The position numbers and the translations under genes were made by a program. Positions 48,885 through 58,715 of a DNA stretch of 64,000 nt are shown here, piece after piece. Source of the DNA: Podaxis mareebaensis (Eukaryota; Basidiomycota; Agaricomycetes; Agaricales; Agaricaceae); NCBI GenBank assembly GCA_018524725.1, contig JAEUWP010000416.1:1-64000 (forward strand), in the 5' to 3' direction. The notes under the pieces were generated by a model. That model was given only the letters and a program-made list of their open reading frames with translations, had not been told where the DNA came from and searched no databases. How positions within the stretch are numbered: the first letter of the stretch is position 1; every line of letters starts with the position of its first letter.

Positions 48885-50291
48885 ATGCACACCTTGCCTC
48901 CGGAGCTTCTCCTTATGATCTTCACATTCGCATGCTTCACAAGCAACATCAGCGATACACTCACTACCATCCGCCTCTCCCATGTCTGTCGCTCCTGGCG
49001 TCGTCTCTCCCTAGCATCCCCAAGCCTGTGGTCCACCATCTCATACCACTCGCCTTTTGGGTACCACCGTAACTACGTCGCCCTCCAGAAACTCATGACC
49101 CACCTCGCGCGCTCGGGAAACAACCCTCTAACCCTCTACCTCACCATCTATAGCAATCAAGACGAGGGTTTCCAGATCATCTGTGAACACTCCGTTCGTT
49201 GGAAATCATTCACCCTCCGTTGCTCGCAGGCGCTTATACCCTTCATAAGCTCGCGCCTACGAAAGGCGCCTGTCCCCATCCTCCAGTTCCTGTGCGCTAC
49301 GGCCATTCCTTCAGGCCGTAATCAAGAAGAGGATAGCTCCGGACCATCACCCGCCTCGCAAGGGAAGGGCCCATGTAGTATTTTCTCTGGAGGCGCACCA
49401 AACTTGAGGTACCTCGAGCTTGGAAACGCCGCAGTATATTACATGCGCCCTGTCCACCTCGAAACCCTTTCCACGGTTCACCTCCACAGCTCCTTCAACG
49501 ACCTCGAACTCTCCCCCTCAGAACTCAATGCAATCCTCACAATCCCGAACCTCACAACTCTCACCATTCTCACAGAGTTCTGGGAGCTCATTCCCGACAT
49601 CGCAGACATCTCTTCCGAGCGTATCATCATGCCCAAACTACGCTATCTGGGTATTCGTGGGCAATACGGGAGCGACTACGAGGTCATGCGCATACTCGCC
49701 ACAATCTCCTGTCCCCTCGTCGAAGTACTCATGCTCCAAAACGTCGTCGGGACAAGTCTATACGACGCCCCGACTGACATTGAAAACCGCGAACCAGAAG
49801 TATTTCTCAACCTGCACACGTTACACTTGGTCGACAATTGCGAGATCTCAGCGTCGCTTCACCCACACATTGCGCGCGTCTGTGCTCCTGTGAAAGAACT
49901 CGTCTTCGATACTGGTTCATCCGACTCGTCTGCTATCGGTAGCATCTTGTTACCTTTTGAGGAGGACGGTTCATTACCCACGAAACCGCCTATCGTGTTC
50001 CCGGAGCTGCATACCCTCGTGATTAGGTCGGTGGATAAACGCGATGCGCAAAATTTGATTATCATTTTGCCCGGGTTGGAGGAACAGGGACGGCCAATTG
50101 AAAGGATCGTCCTTGGGCCGGAGATTGTTGATGTGTGGATGGGGAGCGGGCATGTTGATGGGCTGAGGGAAATGAGGGCGGAAGTGTATAGAGAGGAGGA
50201 GACTGTTCCTGGAGTACCTTTATGGGTTAAGCCGAAGAGGACGTTGATTCTGCGGGCTTCTGACAGCAACGAGTCGTCCAATTCTGTTTGA
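48885..50291 (+). CDS. F-box domain protein with LRR-like C-terminus
   Basis: A single-exon frame of 468 residues. It starts at ATG 48885 directly with an F-box (LPPELLLMIFTFACF, then IRLSHVCRSWRRLSLASPSLWSTI). The remainder is an irregular leucine-rich array (LRYLELGNAA, LTTLTILTEF, LRYLGIRGQY, LVEVLMLQNV, LHTLHLVDNC) that ends in a conserved-looking LRGLREM-type segment. This is the classic Agaricomycete F-box layout, expected to act as a substrate receptor of an SCF E3 ligase. The substrate is unknown. It lies 270 bp downstream of MTU1 on the same strand and converges with the Arb1-like gene, with 251 bp between the stops. Confidence 0.87.
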   Translation: MHTLPPELLLMIFTFACFTSNISDTLTTIRLSHVCRSWRRLSLASPSLWSTISYHSPFGYHRNYVALQKLMTHLARSGNNPLTLYLTIYSNQDEGFQIICEHSVRWKSFTLRCSQALIPFISSRLRKAPVPILQFLCATAIPSGRNQEEDSSGPSPASQGKGPCSIFSGGAPNLRYLELGNAAVYYMRPVHLETLSTVHLHSSFNDLELSPSELNAILTIPNLTTLTILTEFWELIPDIADISSERIIMPKLRYLGIRGQYGSDYEVMRILATISCPLVEVLMLQNVVGTSLYDAPTDIENREPEVFLNLHTLHLVDNCEISASLHPHIARVCAPVKELVFDTGSSDSSAIGSILLPFEEDGSLPTKPPIVFPELHTLVIRSVDKRDAQNLIIILPGLEEQGRPIERIVLGPEIVDVWMGSGHVDGLREMRAEVYREEETVPGVPLWVKPKRTLILRASDSNESSNSV

Positions 50292-50542
50292 AGCTTTTGA
50301 GTATATGCGGGGGCGAAGGGACATTGAGGGTGTATATTATTTCACACAGATCGGGACAAGATTACTGTACAAGATTTCCAAACGCGATGACAGTCAACGG
50401 ACCGGTTTACAAGATCCACAGCAAAGATTCAGATGAGGAAAATGAGGAGCATAGACGAAATGAAGCACAATCGCACCGGGAACGGGATCAAGAAACGGCA
50501 TAGCTGGGTGGACATCTGTCCTCACTATAGTCACAAAAAGGT

Positions 50543-52750
50543 TCACCCAAGATACGTGTAGTAACTCGGGACAACCCTAAGCAACTCTTCAACATACCAA
50601 AAGCGCTCCATCTTCGCATTCTTCTTCTTTTTCTTCTTCGGATCCTGTGGTTCGAGGTCCTCAACGCGTACCATTTGAACCCACGTACCCAGACACCCCA
50701 TGCCGACGGAGATAAGATCGAGATATGCCGGGTCGACGAGCACACTGATTTCATCCTTGTGCGGGTCGAAGGGAGGCAGCGCACCAGGTTCAGCGGCTTT
50801 GGCACCGACAGTACCAGCGTCAGCATCACCAGTACCTGTCTCCCCACTCTTGATCTTCACGGCTCCTCTCGACGACTCCAGAATCTTGGGCATAGACAGG
50901 TGCGGCTCCTCGCCCCTGTTCCAGTTGACCCAAGGTTCAAATACCACTACACCAAACGTTCTCCTCAGAACGCCTTCCACCGCCTCGGCGCTCACGTCCT
51001 TGGCAACTGGGAACTTGGACGTGTCGGGGGAGGGTGGGAAGACAGCTTTGATTCTGCGAACGGATGACTCGACGATGCCGGTTGTATGGGTAATTGGGAG
51101 AGCTGTGGGGCCGAGGAGGGGAATCAAGCTAGCTGGTCTGAAAACGTTCCAGCTTTCGTCATCATCTGCGCCGTTGCTGGTGTTGGCATTAGCGTCGGTG
51201 TTGGCATCGGTGGTAGTGTTAGTATCGCCATCTGGTTCGTTAGAAACCTCGACTACGCGAGTTCCGGTTACGGCGTCCTCATCTGGATGGATTGTGACGA
51301 CTTCAGAATCCCAGTCGGTATCGGCTCCCCAACCATTCGACTCCCATCCCTCGCCCTCTTCGGTGTTGGCTGTATTGTTGGTGGTGTCGGTTGTGCCCCA
51401 CCCCCCGATTCCCCGGGGCGGCACGTTCTCAGCTGCGTTCGTGCTGGCGGCCGTCTCAGCTGCCCCATCCCCACCTCCTTCAGTAACATCTTCCATTGAT
51501 GAATAAGATCTGAAGACAAACACCTCCGCCTTTGGTCCCCAACATCCTTTACACGCCTTGTGGAACTCGTCTGGCCAAACTTTGGCAAGTTTAGACGTGA
51601 GAGGAAGCTCCTTGAGCGCAAGGTCGATAATACGACGCGTCGATTCGTGTTTTATCGCGTTTTCTTCGCGTTTAGGCAGGACTTTATTGTCGATGAGGAA
51701 ATTGATGAAGAAGCGCATCAGGATAGGCGCGCCGGTGAGGTTCGTGTCGGTCCTATTGGGTAATAGTAGAAAGGATTAGAAAATTCTCTAGATACAATAA
51801 AGGACATACCAGATTATGCCGCGATCACGAGCGTAAGACGAGAAGAACACCTTCAGCATCAGAGCCGGATCTTTCAAGAACGCCTCGGTCTTAGCTTGAG
51901 CTTTCATTATTGCATCCGCAGAAGTGAGGTTCTGTGGATTTAAGATACCTCCCATGGGGTCGTCATCATCATTGTTGTCGAAATCGGAATCCGAGTCATC
52001 ATCGGATTTCTGTTTCTTATTCTGTTCATCGGCCTTGGCTTCAGCACCTCCATCTGGACCAAGTGGAATCCCAGCGAAGCGAAGAAACTGTGTAATAGAA
52101 GGAGAATCGTATTAGATGGCGCGGCGATCAGATCCGATTGGCGACGATAACAAACCTCTCCCCAGACATAAACTGGGCCAGATTGCTTTTGTGCCAAGGG
52201 CCACGGCCTGAGGTTCTTGAAATCCCAAGCACCTTGGTAGAACCTCTCATACGCGTCCAAATGCCTATACACACATCCATTAAAAATATCAAAACGCTTC
52301 AGGGTAATCAACTCACGGGTCGTAGGTTCCTTGTACACGATACGCAGGCTCTCTATCTTCCCAATACTCCTCCCAATCCATCAGTGTCGGGCCGGCGTTA
52401 ATACCTCCCGCTCTCTTCTTCCTCCTTTTCCTCCCAGCTGCACCTTTTCCATTCTGATTGGCTCTCTTGGTTTCGGTCTTGCACCAATCTGTTGAGTGAC
52501 AGCTTGCCAACATTACAGTCGGCACACCGCACGCGTCGATCTCCGTTTCGTTGTCGTCGCCTCCTGGTTTGACCCTGATCCCTCGTTCTTTGAACTCCTT
52601 AAATGGAATGATCTTTACACCGTCCGGGACTTTCGGGAAGGGTGGAAAGCGGATGAGATACTCTGTAGTGTTGCGTGAACTCATCGCCGTAGCGGGTTTT
52701 GGTTGGTTGGATGTTGACGTAACGGTGACGGAAATGGTGTCGACTGCCAT
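50543..52750 (-). CDS. Arb1-like protein, candidate Argonaute siRNA chaperone subunit
   Basis: Four exons (52750-52317, 52264-52156, 52087-51810, 51752-50543) give 676 residues. A basic stretch (RKRRKKRAGG) precedes a Trp/Tyr-rich conserved core: MDWEEYWEDREPAYRV, then AYERFYQGAWDFKNLRPWPL, VYVWGEFLRFAGIPLGP. The third block, with WTDTNLTGAPILMRFFINFL then HKACKGCWG, resembles the part of fission yeast Arb1 where a short helix is followed by a Cys/Gly motif. Arb1 works with Arb2 and Ago1 in heterochromatin formation by RNAi. The C-terminus has an unusual low-complexity insert rich in Thr, Asn and Asp (about 51100-51250 and 51320-51480), then a conserved end (DLISVGMGCLGTWVQMVRVEDL). The family call rests on remembered motif pattern and length, not on a search; a fungal protein of unknown function is the alternative. 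Confidence 0.55.
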
Positions 52751-53291
52751 GATAAGTATCGTGCAAAATACCGCGATTGAGAGGAATTATGACTGGAGAA
52801 TTTAGGAGTGATAGGTTGTGGCCGCTCGGAAGGCAAGATGTATCCGCCTGTCATTCCACTTTATCTACCATCCTTTCCTTCGGCGATTTCCTTGTTGATT
52901 CAAAATCGACTGCGCTTCAGAGCTTCTTTAATCCTGGGAACTTCCCAGAGCCTTCTTCCTGTGTACTTGAGAATAACACAGAATTTTGAAGTATTTTCAT
53001 GAATAAATATTACACCATCGATTTTGATGACGGCGTACAAATCCAGGATTGTAGAGTCGAGTCTCGTGTAATCAAAGACCTAAGATCTCGGCATATCTCC
53101 ATCAAAATTGTGGGTTTGCAAGACTGTCGTTCCTCACACGGAGTTGGGGCTCAGAATCCGAGCCAAACGAGCGGGGATAATTCAAGAACCTCAGAGCGCT
53201 TGATTCCTCAAGATTTCAAGATGGTCATTCCCCACGTGCCAAGCCGGAACACCAATCCCTCCCCCACGCACTGGCCAGATACAAGATCGTC
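52751..53291. other. intergenic stretch
   Basis: Upstream region of the Arb1-like gene. Only short overlapping plus-strand frames are seen, with no supported gene. Confidence 0.35.
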
Positions 53292-53639
53292 TCAATCTTC
53301 AAAGATAATTTCTGTTGCCACCGAGCCCCGCCGTGCTTGCGCGGTCAGGAGGACGATCGGCGTCACACGATAGTACCCTTCACGGCTCCACTGGTGCCCC
53401 ACTCGAAAGAGAAGGGAGTCCGTGACAGGTACATACACGAATGTCGGCCGACGCTTTTGGTTGGACTGCCTTCTCGTCATTGCCCATTTCAAAGAATGGG
53501 GGGCTGCCGTAAATTCTAGAAGTACCGGCATCGTTTCCTCTGTGGTTAGCTTAACTCTGCAACAAGGTTCTTGTTTCTTTGTCCCATGGGTCTCTATCAT
53601 CTCTATTAGCCCTATTTTACGTGGGTCATCAGAAACCAT
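53292..53639 (-). CDS. small hypothetical protein
   Basis: An uninterrupted 115-residue frame starting at a true ATG (MVSDDPRKIGLIEMIETHG). It has a protein-like middle (PVLLEFTAAPHSLKWAMTRR) and beta-rich text later (TFVYVPVTDSLLFRVGHQW, then YYRVTPIVLL). No signal peptide, membrane helix or known motif is visible. It lies on the same strand as the two pseudo-GTPase genes and 430 bp downstream of the first. It could be an independent small gene, the last exon of a longer one, or chance; no splice partner was found. Confidence 0.35.
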   Translation of the reverse strand: MVSDDPRKIGLIEMIETHGTKKQEPCCRVKLTTEETMPVLLEFTAAPHSLKWAMTRRQSNQKRRPTFVYVPVTDSLLFRVGHQWSREGYYRVTPIVLLTAQARRGSVATEIIFED

Positions 53640-54067
53640 TGAGCACTACAGATTGTGTATGAGGTGATCAACCATTGCGTCGCTGACAACTCCGTTCGGG
53701 AGACATCCGGCTCTCGTCGTTGGGTTTATGAAACACACAGCAGGTCGTATGTGCCGGAAGGGGATGTTGCACTTTGCCGTGAACAACTCCTAAGGCCTCA
53801 GATTCCCTCGATGAGCAGTTCTCACCAAAGATTGTAGTACGTTCCGATAAGCTCGCTCGCTCGCTCTCTTCTCTCTTCGTCCACTTAGGCTTCTAAATAG
53901 CGACAGACGCACTATACATATAAGATAAACTACATAGGGTATGTTGCTTGAGATACAGCCGTCCCTCAGAGTGTCAGAATCAATCTGAATCAAATCTATG
54001 ATACTGCCCTAGGAACCGCCGACCACCTGCACACTTCGTGAGCAAAGATCAACCTGCAGAGGAAAAT

Positions 54068-54908
54068 TCATACTGGTTGCTCGGGGTTCCTCTGTACGGC
54101 TACCTCCTGCAAGATGTTTAGTGCAGACTGAACCCCTTCAAAAACGAACCTCCTTGACCCGTTTGTCTCTAGGAAAGCCCATGCCGTCGGGACGTCGATG
54201 GCCGCGGCAGTGTGCACGAGTGATATTTTGTTGCACAACCTGCTCCTGTCAGATGTGCCACAGAGAACCGCTAGGGAGGAAATATAACTGCAGATCGGGA
54301 TAAGGGGGATATTGTAGCGATTCCCAGCTTCGGCAAAGTAGAGGATGTGATCCACATAGGCGTGGCCTGTGGTGCGACTAAACTCAATAGAGTGAGCAGC
54401 AGTTTTGAGGACTACGAAGGAGCTCACCGTAGCCACAGGGCTATTCCATCGATGATGTCCTGTTCCGTTATATTGCCGCCGTCAAACAGCGGCGGGACGA
54501 CGAGTGTTATCGGCTTTGGAAGGCCGGGAACACTCGCCTTGAAAGTGCAGATGTCATTCTCCGAGAAATGAGTGGGACCTCCCAGAGTCTGGGGACCACT
54601 CTGGGATTGCTGTTGTGCGGCTAATTTGACAAACTGGAAGAGAGAGCAGGTAATGAACACTTAGGCATCCCTCAGCCACTCATAGCATGCAGTGACGACT
54701 TACCGAGGCTATTTCTGCGCCTACTGGGCCTATGAGCCTAATAAATGGTTAGTGGGGCTTTGTGCTACCGAATCAACATCATTGTTATTACTACTCACAA
54801 GCACACAACATCATGATGAGAGAGGGTAATTCGAGAGGGTGAAGCGATTGGCTCTTTAGAGGGGCGATTTATGGCGCGCGGGGTGCCCGAAGAAAAACAG
54901 TTGCCCAT
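54068..54908 (-). CDS. acylated pseudo-GTPase of the fungal AIG1-like family, copy A
   Basis: Four exons (54908-54799, 54737-54704, 54633-54428, 54377-54068) give 219 residues. The protein starts MGNCFSSG, a consensus for N-myristoylation at Gly2 with palmitoylation at Cys4, so a membrane location is predicted. The rest follows the layout of the AIG1/septin-like GTPases common in Agaricomycetes, where DIVVALFGPTGSGKST would be the P-loop. Here it reads DVVCLLIGPVGAEIASFV, so the catalytic GK(S/T) is gone. The switch/DTPG region reads PPLFDGGN, the following ILYF..IG helix and CNKISLV strand remain, and no (T/N)KxD base-recognition motif is visible. It is therefore probably unable to bind or hydrolyse GTP. 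Copy B at 57.9-58.7 kb has the same exon pattern. Role unknown; pseudo-GTPases often act as scaffolds or regulators of active relatives. Confidence 0.68.
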
Positions 54909-56221
54909 CTCTGTAATTGACTGACTTGAAATAGATATGTGTGCAAAGGAACTGGAACGTTGGCCAGCATAGGGAATAGCGTGCGTTTTTATAGTGGGAG
55001 GCTGCAGGCAAAGACCTATACCGGAACTCGCCACATTTTCTACGGGTGACTCCTCGCGGCGATTGTTGGTGATTGTGGTTCCTTGTTACCATTTCATAAC
55101 TGGGATACAAAAGCACTATCGGAGTTCCACTTTCCCCCGGATCTGGAAGCGCCAGGAAGATGGCTTACCACTCCGTCCCCTAAGCCCAGTATCCAGTAGA
55201 CATAAAGATCACGGAGAGAAGGGCAGTTCGGGACATCACATGTCAATGTCTCTAACTTGAATAATGACGTATGTCAGGGGCAGTTTGGGCATCGTGAAAT
55301 TACCGCACCCGCACCCGCGCTCTACGGTAGGGTGCCGCTGGGGCGGTTTTATTGGTCGCGGCTTCAGAATCCGTAACTATTTTGGTCTGCTGTATCCAAC
55401 ATTTCCCCCATTTGCAGAAAAATCCTCTCATAGATCCATCGTCTCTTGCAGCCCACAAAATGGACCAGAAAAGACAACATGCCAGCGGTCCCTAGGCGAC
55501 TCAGCGCACTCCGCTCGGTCCACCTCATGTTTTGACAACCGCATCAGAAACAGGCTCTTATCATCGTTCCACCCTTTGGTGGGAGTGAAATGGGGGAAGC
55601 TAATGTCAATCGTGGTGTAAGAGTGTGATTAACGTACAAATATCTTTCTTCTGCTGATCGCGAAAAGCTCGTGACTTGAAATGCACTACTTACAAGTAAA
55701 CGTACGTCGGCAATCTGTCCCTTTAGAACTCATCAATCACTAGATGGTCTGCTTCATCAGCGCGCATTCATGCCAAACAATAGAGGACGGTTTATTTCTA
55801 GCCTTGGCGTTAACGCTTGCCGCGGGGGAATCCGACGATTAGGTCTCAGGAGGTGCCTAGTGACTCATACTCGTGAGCGGGGCTGGAGAACGAACCCGCT
55901 CTCGTGAAATCCAGAACCATTCGTACTCCGAGATTTCGGGACGGTTATTCTGGCTACAGGGACGTGCTATTCCTCGATACGTAAACGGAGATTTCATACA
56001 GGGACGGACATCAACCCCGGATCAACCAAAAGGCAGTCGCCACATCAGGAAAAGAGGACGGAATGGGTCGAACACGTAAAAACATAGACGACAATACGTT
56101 CAATAGATATTAGACCAACACGCCATAGCCTCGTATTAAGTATTAAGTATACAAAGAAGCGGTCCAAAAATGGTACCCGCTTGCACACAGGAGTCTTGTT
56201 GGACATTAGGAGCATTGACTT
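54909..56221. other. intergenic stretch between the pseudo-GTPase copies, left part
   Basis: No supported gene. Several short frames of 60 to 118 codons occur on both strands without recognisable motifs. It includes the promoter of copy A, where no TATA box was identified. Confidence 0.35.
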
Positions 56222-57025
56222 CGTCAAACCGAAAGACGGATTCAAGGACGATTAGCCATTCTCGGTTTCACAGATCTCTTCGATAGAGGACCCAAACCTC
56301 CCCTCGTGTATGTTTCCTCAAGCGTTCGGCAGTCCGTTGCCAGACATCAAGGATGATGGTTGGTCTACGGACTTCTCCCGGGAGAACACCCATACACACG
56401 AATATCTCCACCGCTCCTCTTCGCTCCCTTATTCCAGAAAAGCCAAATAGAGGTTATGGAGCAGTCGGTGAAGCTTTGTGATGATGTTTTAGGTGGTCAA
56501 AAATGGGAAATGCCTTCGTTCGCCGGCGGGAGTCATGGGAGGCTTGGGAGATCAATTGGGGTTAGCAACGAGGGTCAAGGGTCTTGAGTTATAAATGTTG
56601 CCTCAATAGAGCATATTTGCAAACCGTTTTCAGCGAGATTCCGGGCGTGGAGCAATTCAGTTTCAATTCAGTTTTCGCTGAGAACTCACTGAAAACGAGG
56701 TTGCAAATATGCTCTATTGATTTCACCAGACGGAAAGGACGATTCGGGTCATTAGGTGTTCTCGGCCTCACAGATTCCTCGTGAGAAAGACTTAAAATAC
56801 CCTAGTGCGTCAATATGGATTCCTCCGCCGCTCTCCTTCACTCCTCCATGCCGCAAAGAGTCAAATGGAATTACGCAACCGTCGGTCGTGCTCTGTGAGG
56901 ATGTTTTGGGTGACCAAAGATAGGGAGATGCATTTGCTTTCGGGAGCCATACGGAGCTCGGGCCCAGATCAATTGCTGTCAGGAGCAAGGTTCAAACGTT
57001 CAAGGGTCTTTAGGTTATACATTCT
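56222..57025. repeat. diverged tandem duplication interrupted by a foldback
   Basis: Unit one (about 56222-56602) and unit two (about 56722-57025) align in order. Shared landmarks include GACGATT..., TTCTCGG(T/C)(T/C)TCACAGAT, CCTC.. CCGCTC, GATGTTTT(A/G)GGTG, GATCAATTG and TCAAGGGTCTT. Differences and small indels are frequent, so the duplication is old. Neither unit codes for a recognised protein. The 118-bp foldback at 56603-56720 lies exactly at their junction. Confidence 0.6.
56603..56720. repeat. foldback (hairpin) element, copy 1
   Basis: The 118-bp stretch starts TCAATAGAGCATATTTGCAA and ends TTGCAAATATGCTCTATTGA, an inverted repeat of at least 20 bp that extends imperfectly inward (CGTTTTCAG against CTGAAAACG). 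The single strand can form a long hairpin. A second, inverted copy of the inside lies at about 57351-57440. It looks like a small MITE or foldback element. Confidence 0.7.
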
Positions 57026-57350
57026 GTCTCAGTTCGGTGGACTACTTCCTTTAGAGTCAGGATGGTCCCCAATTTTATCCAAATATGTCAGGTCAGACCA
57101 TCTTGCCCCGCCCATCATGCTGCCTGAAGGCCTGAAGCATAATTGACATCTTTGCGTCCACCGCCGATATATTCAAAGCAACGTTCATGTCGGTCCAACA
57201 ACACCTTTCATGGTTTGATTCCACGGATGTGAATCCTTGGTAAAATGCTGCTCCATCAGTTCGGGAAACCGGCAGAGACCATATTTTTGACTTCCCATAA
57301 TTCCCAATCACAGCAAAGCCTGTCCTTGGTGTGAGAAATAAGATAAAGGA

Positions 57351-57440
57351 AATGGAGCATACTTGCAACTTCGCTTTCAGCGAGTTTTCAGCTTGAAACT
57401 AAATTGCTCCGCACCCAGAATCTCGCTGAAACGGTTTGTG
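57351..57440. repeat. foldback element, copy 2 (inverted, decayed)
   Basis: On the minus strand this reads CAAACCGTTTCAGCGAGATT, then GGAGCAATTTAGTTTCAA and GCAAGTATGCTCCATT, matching the inside and right arm of the foldback at 56603-56720 in reverse orientation. The left arm is truncated. Confidence 0.6.
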
Positions 57441-57880
57441 AATTGATCTAATGTAATTATTTGGGAGGTGACTGCATGGCTTCGGGAGAGAACATTTGGG
57501 GGTCGAAGGTGGACGTTGTGTCGTTGGACGCTCCAGATGTCCAAAGCGTCTCGAATACGATGTGGACGATATTGAACGCATCGAAGCCGTCATGAAATGC
57601 CGCATAGGGCCACTTTTGACTGGGTGGGTGCTTACATTCAAGAGCTGGTGAATGCGCAGCCTTCATTTTCATTTTTTTTTTGTACTGGTGGTGGAGGGGA
57701 ATGTTAATGCTGGTAAGTTCGATGGCAATCTAAGAAGTCCTGTGGACTCGTCTATTCATATCTAGGTACTTCAAAGTATGTCCGTACTACACTAAAAATC
57801 AATTAACGTGCCACATCTGGGGTGGGTCATCTGATGCACACATTGCTGAGAAGAATGAGTTTTCGAAGTCAGGAATGAAC

Positions 57881-58715
57881 TCACGGAAATCTTTGATTGG
57901 TGACGTCTTGAACAATTTTCAAGGCCGATTCCGCTGTTCCTTCGAATGACAACTGTCGCGCTCCTTTGTCGCTCAAATATTTCCATGCCTTCGGCACTGG
58001 AAGCGTGGTTCCCGTAGCCTCCGCGGCACTGTTTGCGGTAGCATTCGTAATGAGAGAGACTTTAGCGCACAGCATCGCGCCCGATGCCTCGCAGAGGTTT
58101 TCCAAAGAGCTGAAGTAGCTCAAAACTGGCGCGAGCGGGATGTTGTAGCGACCACCAATTTCGGTAAAGTACAAAATATGATCAACAAAGGGATAGTCTT
58201 GCCGGCTGCGACTGCAGAACCACAAGTTCAGTAACTTAGCGAAATCCCGAGGAACATTGATACCTTAGCCACTCCTTCAACCCGTTGACAATAGCCACCT
58301 CCGTAACATTTACACCGTCAAATGGGGGTGGAACAACGAACACAGCTCGCCTCCCGAGGTAGGAAAGGGTGGTCTTGAAGATCTGTATTTGGTCGTCGGG
58401 ATAATGAGGCAAGCCGCGCAGTCGAGTGTCATTTTGCGATTGGGTGGCCAGTTCGGCAAACTGGAAGAAGTGCGCATAGATATAATGAACATCCCAGCCA
58501 CAGGAAAATGCATTGAATACTACGAACCAAAGTGGCATGTGATTCAATAGGACCCATAAGTCTGGACAGAATTAGCGCTTCATAGCATGATATCTCATAC
58601 AGAGAACGTACAAGAACACTATATCCTGGCGAGAAAGATCGGCCGAGGGGGAAGAAGCGAATGATTGGGAGGGTTGTGTGCGCGGAGCAGATGGGAAGCA
58701 GCAACAGTTGCCCAT
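57881..58715 (-). CDS. acylated pseudo-GTPase of the fungal AIG1-like family, copy B
   Basis: Four exons (58715-58612, 58561-58528, 58460-58264, 58211-57881) give 221 residues. It is a paralogue of copy A: the same intron phases, and a second exon of exactly 34 nt in both. It opens MGNCCCFPSAP, again an N-myristoylation signal, here with three adjacent Cys available for palmitoylation. The P-loop position reads LLMGPIESHATLF, with no Gly-Lys-Ser/Thr. The DTPG position reads PPPFDGVN. The fold core is kept (VDHILYFTEIGGRYNIPLAP, KVSLITNATAN, RQLSFEGTAESALKIVQDV, the last matching the RF.GT..SAW.I end of active relatives). Loss of the nucleotide motifs in both copies, with the rest conserved, argues for selection on a non-enzymatic role. 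The call rests on pattern comparison by eye. Confidence 0.68.
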
